Source: JBECKR01 sp040235415 (GTDB lineage Bacteria; Acidobacteriota; Polarisedimenticolia; Polarisedimenticolales; Polarisedimenticolaceae). From it: 41,758 nucleotides of DNA. Of this stretch, positions 41,369 to 41,758 are shown piece after piece (the first letter of the stretch is position 1; the number at the start of each line of letters is the position of its first letter). Position numbers and translations under genes: made by a program. Below the pieces are notes generated by a model that was not told where the DNA came from, did no database searches, and saw nothing but the letters and a program-made list of their open reading frames with translations. The stretch is from the NCBI GenBank assembly GCA_040235415.1, contig JBECKR010000173.1, positions 1 to 41,758 of the forward strand. Direction: 5' to 3'.

Positions 41369-41758
41369 GTGCCCCAGCTCGACGCCATGCTCCGGGCGCT
41401 CGTCCAGAAGAACGCGCTCGAGCTGCGACTCGAGGACGGCGCTCGGCCGCACTTCCGTTTCGCCGAGGGTGCTCGCCCCGTGTCGCAGACGGTGCTGTCG
41501 AGAGCCCAGATCCTCCGACTCGTAGCGGAGCTGGCGAGCGGGGACGATTCCACCCGCGTCTCGACCGGCGGACCCGCCCGGTTCGTCTACCGCCTGGGCG
41601 ACGCGCTGGTCTTCGACTGCGAGGTCGGCGGAACGAACGGCGACTTCGCCGCCCGCATCGTGACTCGCGGCCGCGCCGCGGGCCCGAAGCCGGCGCCGGC
41701 GCCGGCGCCGCCGCCCCAGGCCCGGCGCCCCCAGGGGCCGGCGGGCGCGGCCCGCCTG
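41369..41758 (+). CDS. PilT-N-like protein, 3' truncated by the window end
   Basis: At least 130 residues; the frame is open to the last base. The N-terminus PQLDAMLRALVQKNALELRLEDGARPHFRF and the later ILRLVAELASGD and FVYRLGDALVFDCEV follow the order of the N-terminal PAS-like domain of PilT/PilB-type twitching ATPases. The usual ASDLHL is ALELRL here and the similarity is moderate. A Pro/Ala-rich linker (AGPKPAPAPAPPPQ) begins near residue 111, so another domain probably follows outside the window. The GTG at 41369 has GAGGAGAG directly upstream and a strong promoter at 41283. An ATPase domain is expected if this is PilT-like, but it could also be a stand-alone regulatory relative. Confidence 0.55.
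   Translation, partial: MPQLDAMLRALVQKNALELRLEDGARPHFRFAEGARPVSQTVLSRAQILRLVAELASGDDSTRVSTGGPARFVYRLGDALVFDCEVGGTNGDFAARIVTRGRAAGPKPAPAPAPPPQARRPQGPAGAARL

Overview
The window is about 70% GC, densely packed and strongly strand-mosaic. Its gene content is that of a free-living Gram-negative bacterium. It encodes a beta-barrel outer-membrane protein, an ADP-heptose-type glycosyltransferase, a PilZ protein, a PilT-like N-terminal domain, a B12-dependent ribonucleotide reductase, futalosine-type menaquinone genes, a zinc-ribbon Ser/Thr kinase and two different type I glutamine synthetases. That mix fits Acidobacteriota best (inference), with Myxococcota or related deep Gram-negative phyla as alternatives. 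No rRNA, tRNA, CRISPR array, prophage or transposase gene was recognised.

Layout. 3-2415 (+): tail of a cation/proton antiporter (RCK_N domain), then a two-gene membrane module (DUF2157 and GDYXXLXY proteins) behind a good sigma-54-like promoter. 2423-6503 (-): a tightly coupled operon of a DinB-like protein, a DedA membrane domain fused to an ATP-grasp ligase, and a fused acyltransferase/N-acyltransferase, which together look like an amino-lipid pathway. 6588-9904: a DoxX protein (-) diverging from a multi-TM Ser/Thr kinase (+). 9971-12757 (-): nrdJ behind a promoter overlapped by two NrdR-like boxes. 13097-15312 (-): PilZ, queG and trmJ. 15396-17391: a hydrolase (+) and a two-gene unit (-). 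17555-20326 (+): aminofutalosine-deaminase-like, mqnP-like and ubiX-like genes. 20339-25190 (-): three tandem paralogues of a secreted protein with an Fn3-like C-terminus. 25302-27916: glycosyltransferase 9, HAD hydrolase and outer-membrane protein. 28036-30811 (-): two glutamine synthetases. 30961-32740 (-): a TlpA-like thioredoxin/propeller protein and a 61-residue orphan. 32984-34405 (+): a sigma-54 activator whose receiver domain has lost its catalytic residues. 34544-34636 (+): a 30-residue Lys/Ala peptide with its own promoter and terminator. 34756-35982 (-): a transglutaminase-like protein. 36394-40409 (+): pstB-phoU-phoB-phoR behind a Pho-box-like array. 40475-41209 (-): a periplasmic cyclophilin. 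41369-end (+): a PilT-N-like partial gene.

How they fit together. The phosphate block is a complete signalling unit: PhoR senses, PhoB responds, PhoU and PstB link it to uptake. The pstSCA transporter genes are not in the 2.4 kb upstream. The menaquinone block supplies deamination, prenylation and the flavin-prenyl cofactor. The strongest candidates for something undescribed are the DinB / DedA-ATP-grasp / bifunctional acyltransferase operon, the triplicated secreted family, the self-contained Lys/Ala peptide gene, and two palindromic GGGGACATTCCTC elements, one of which supplies the last codons of the cyclophilin gene.
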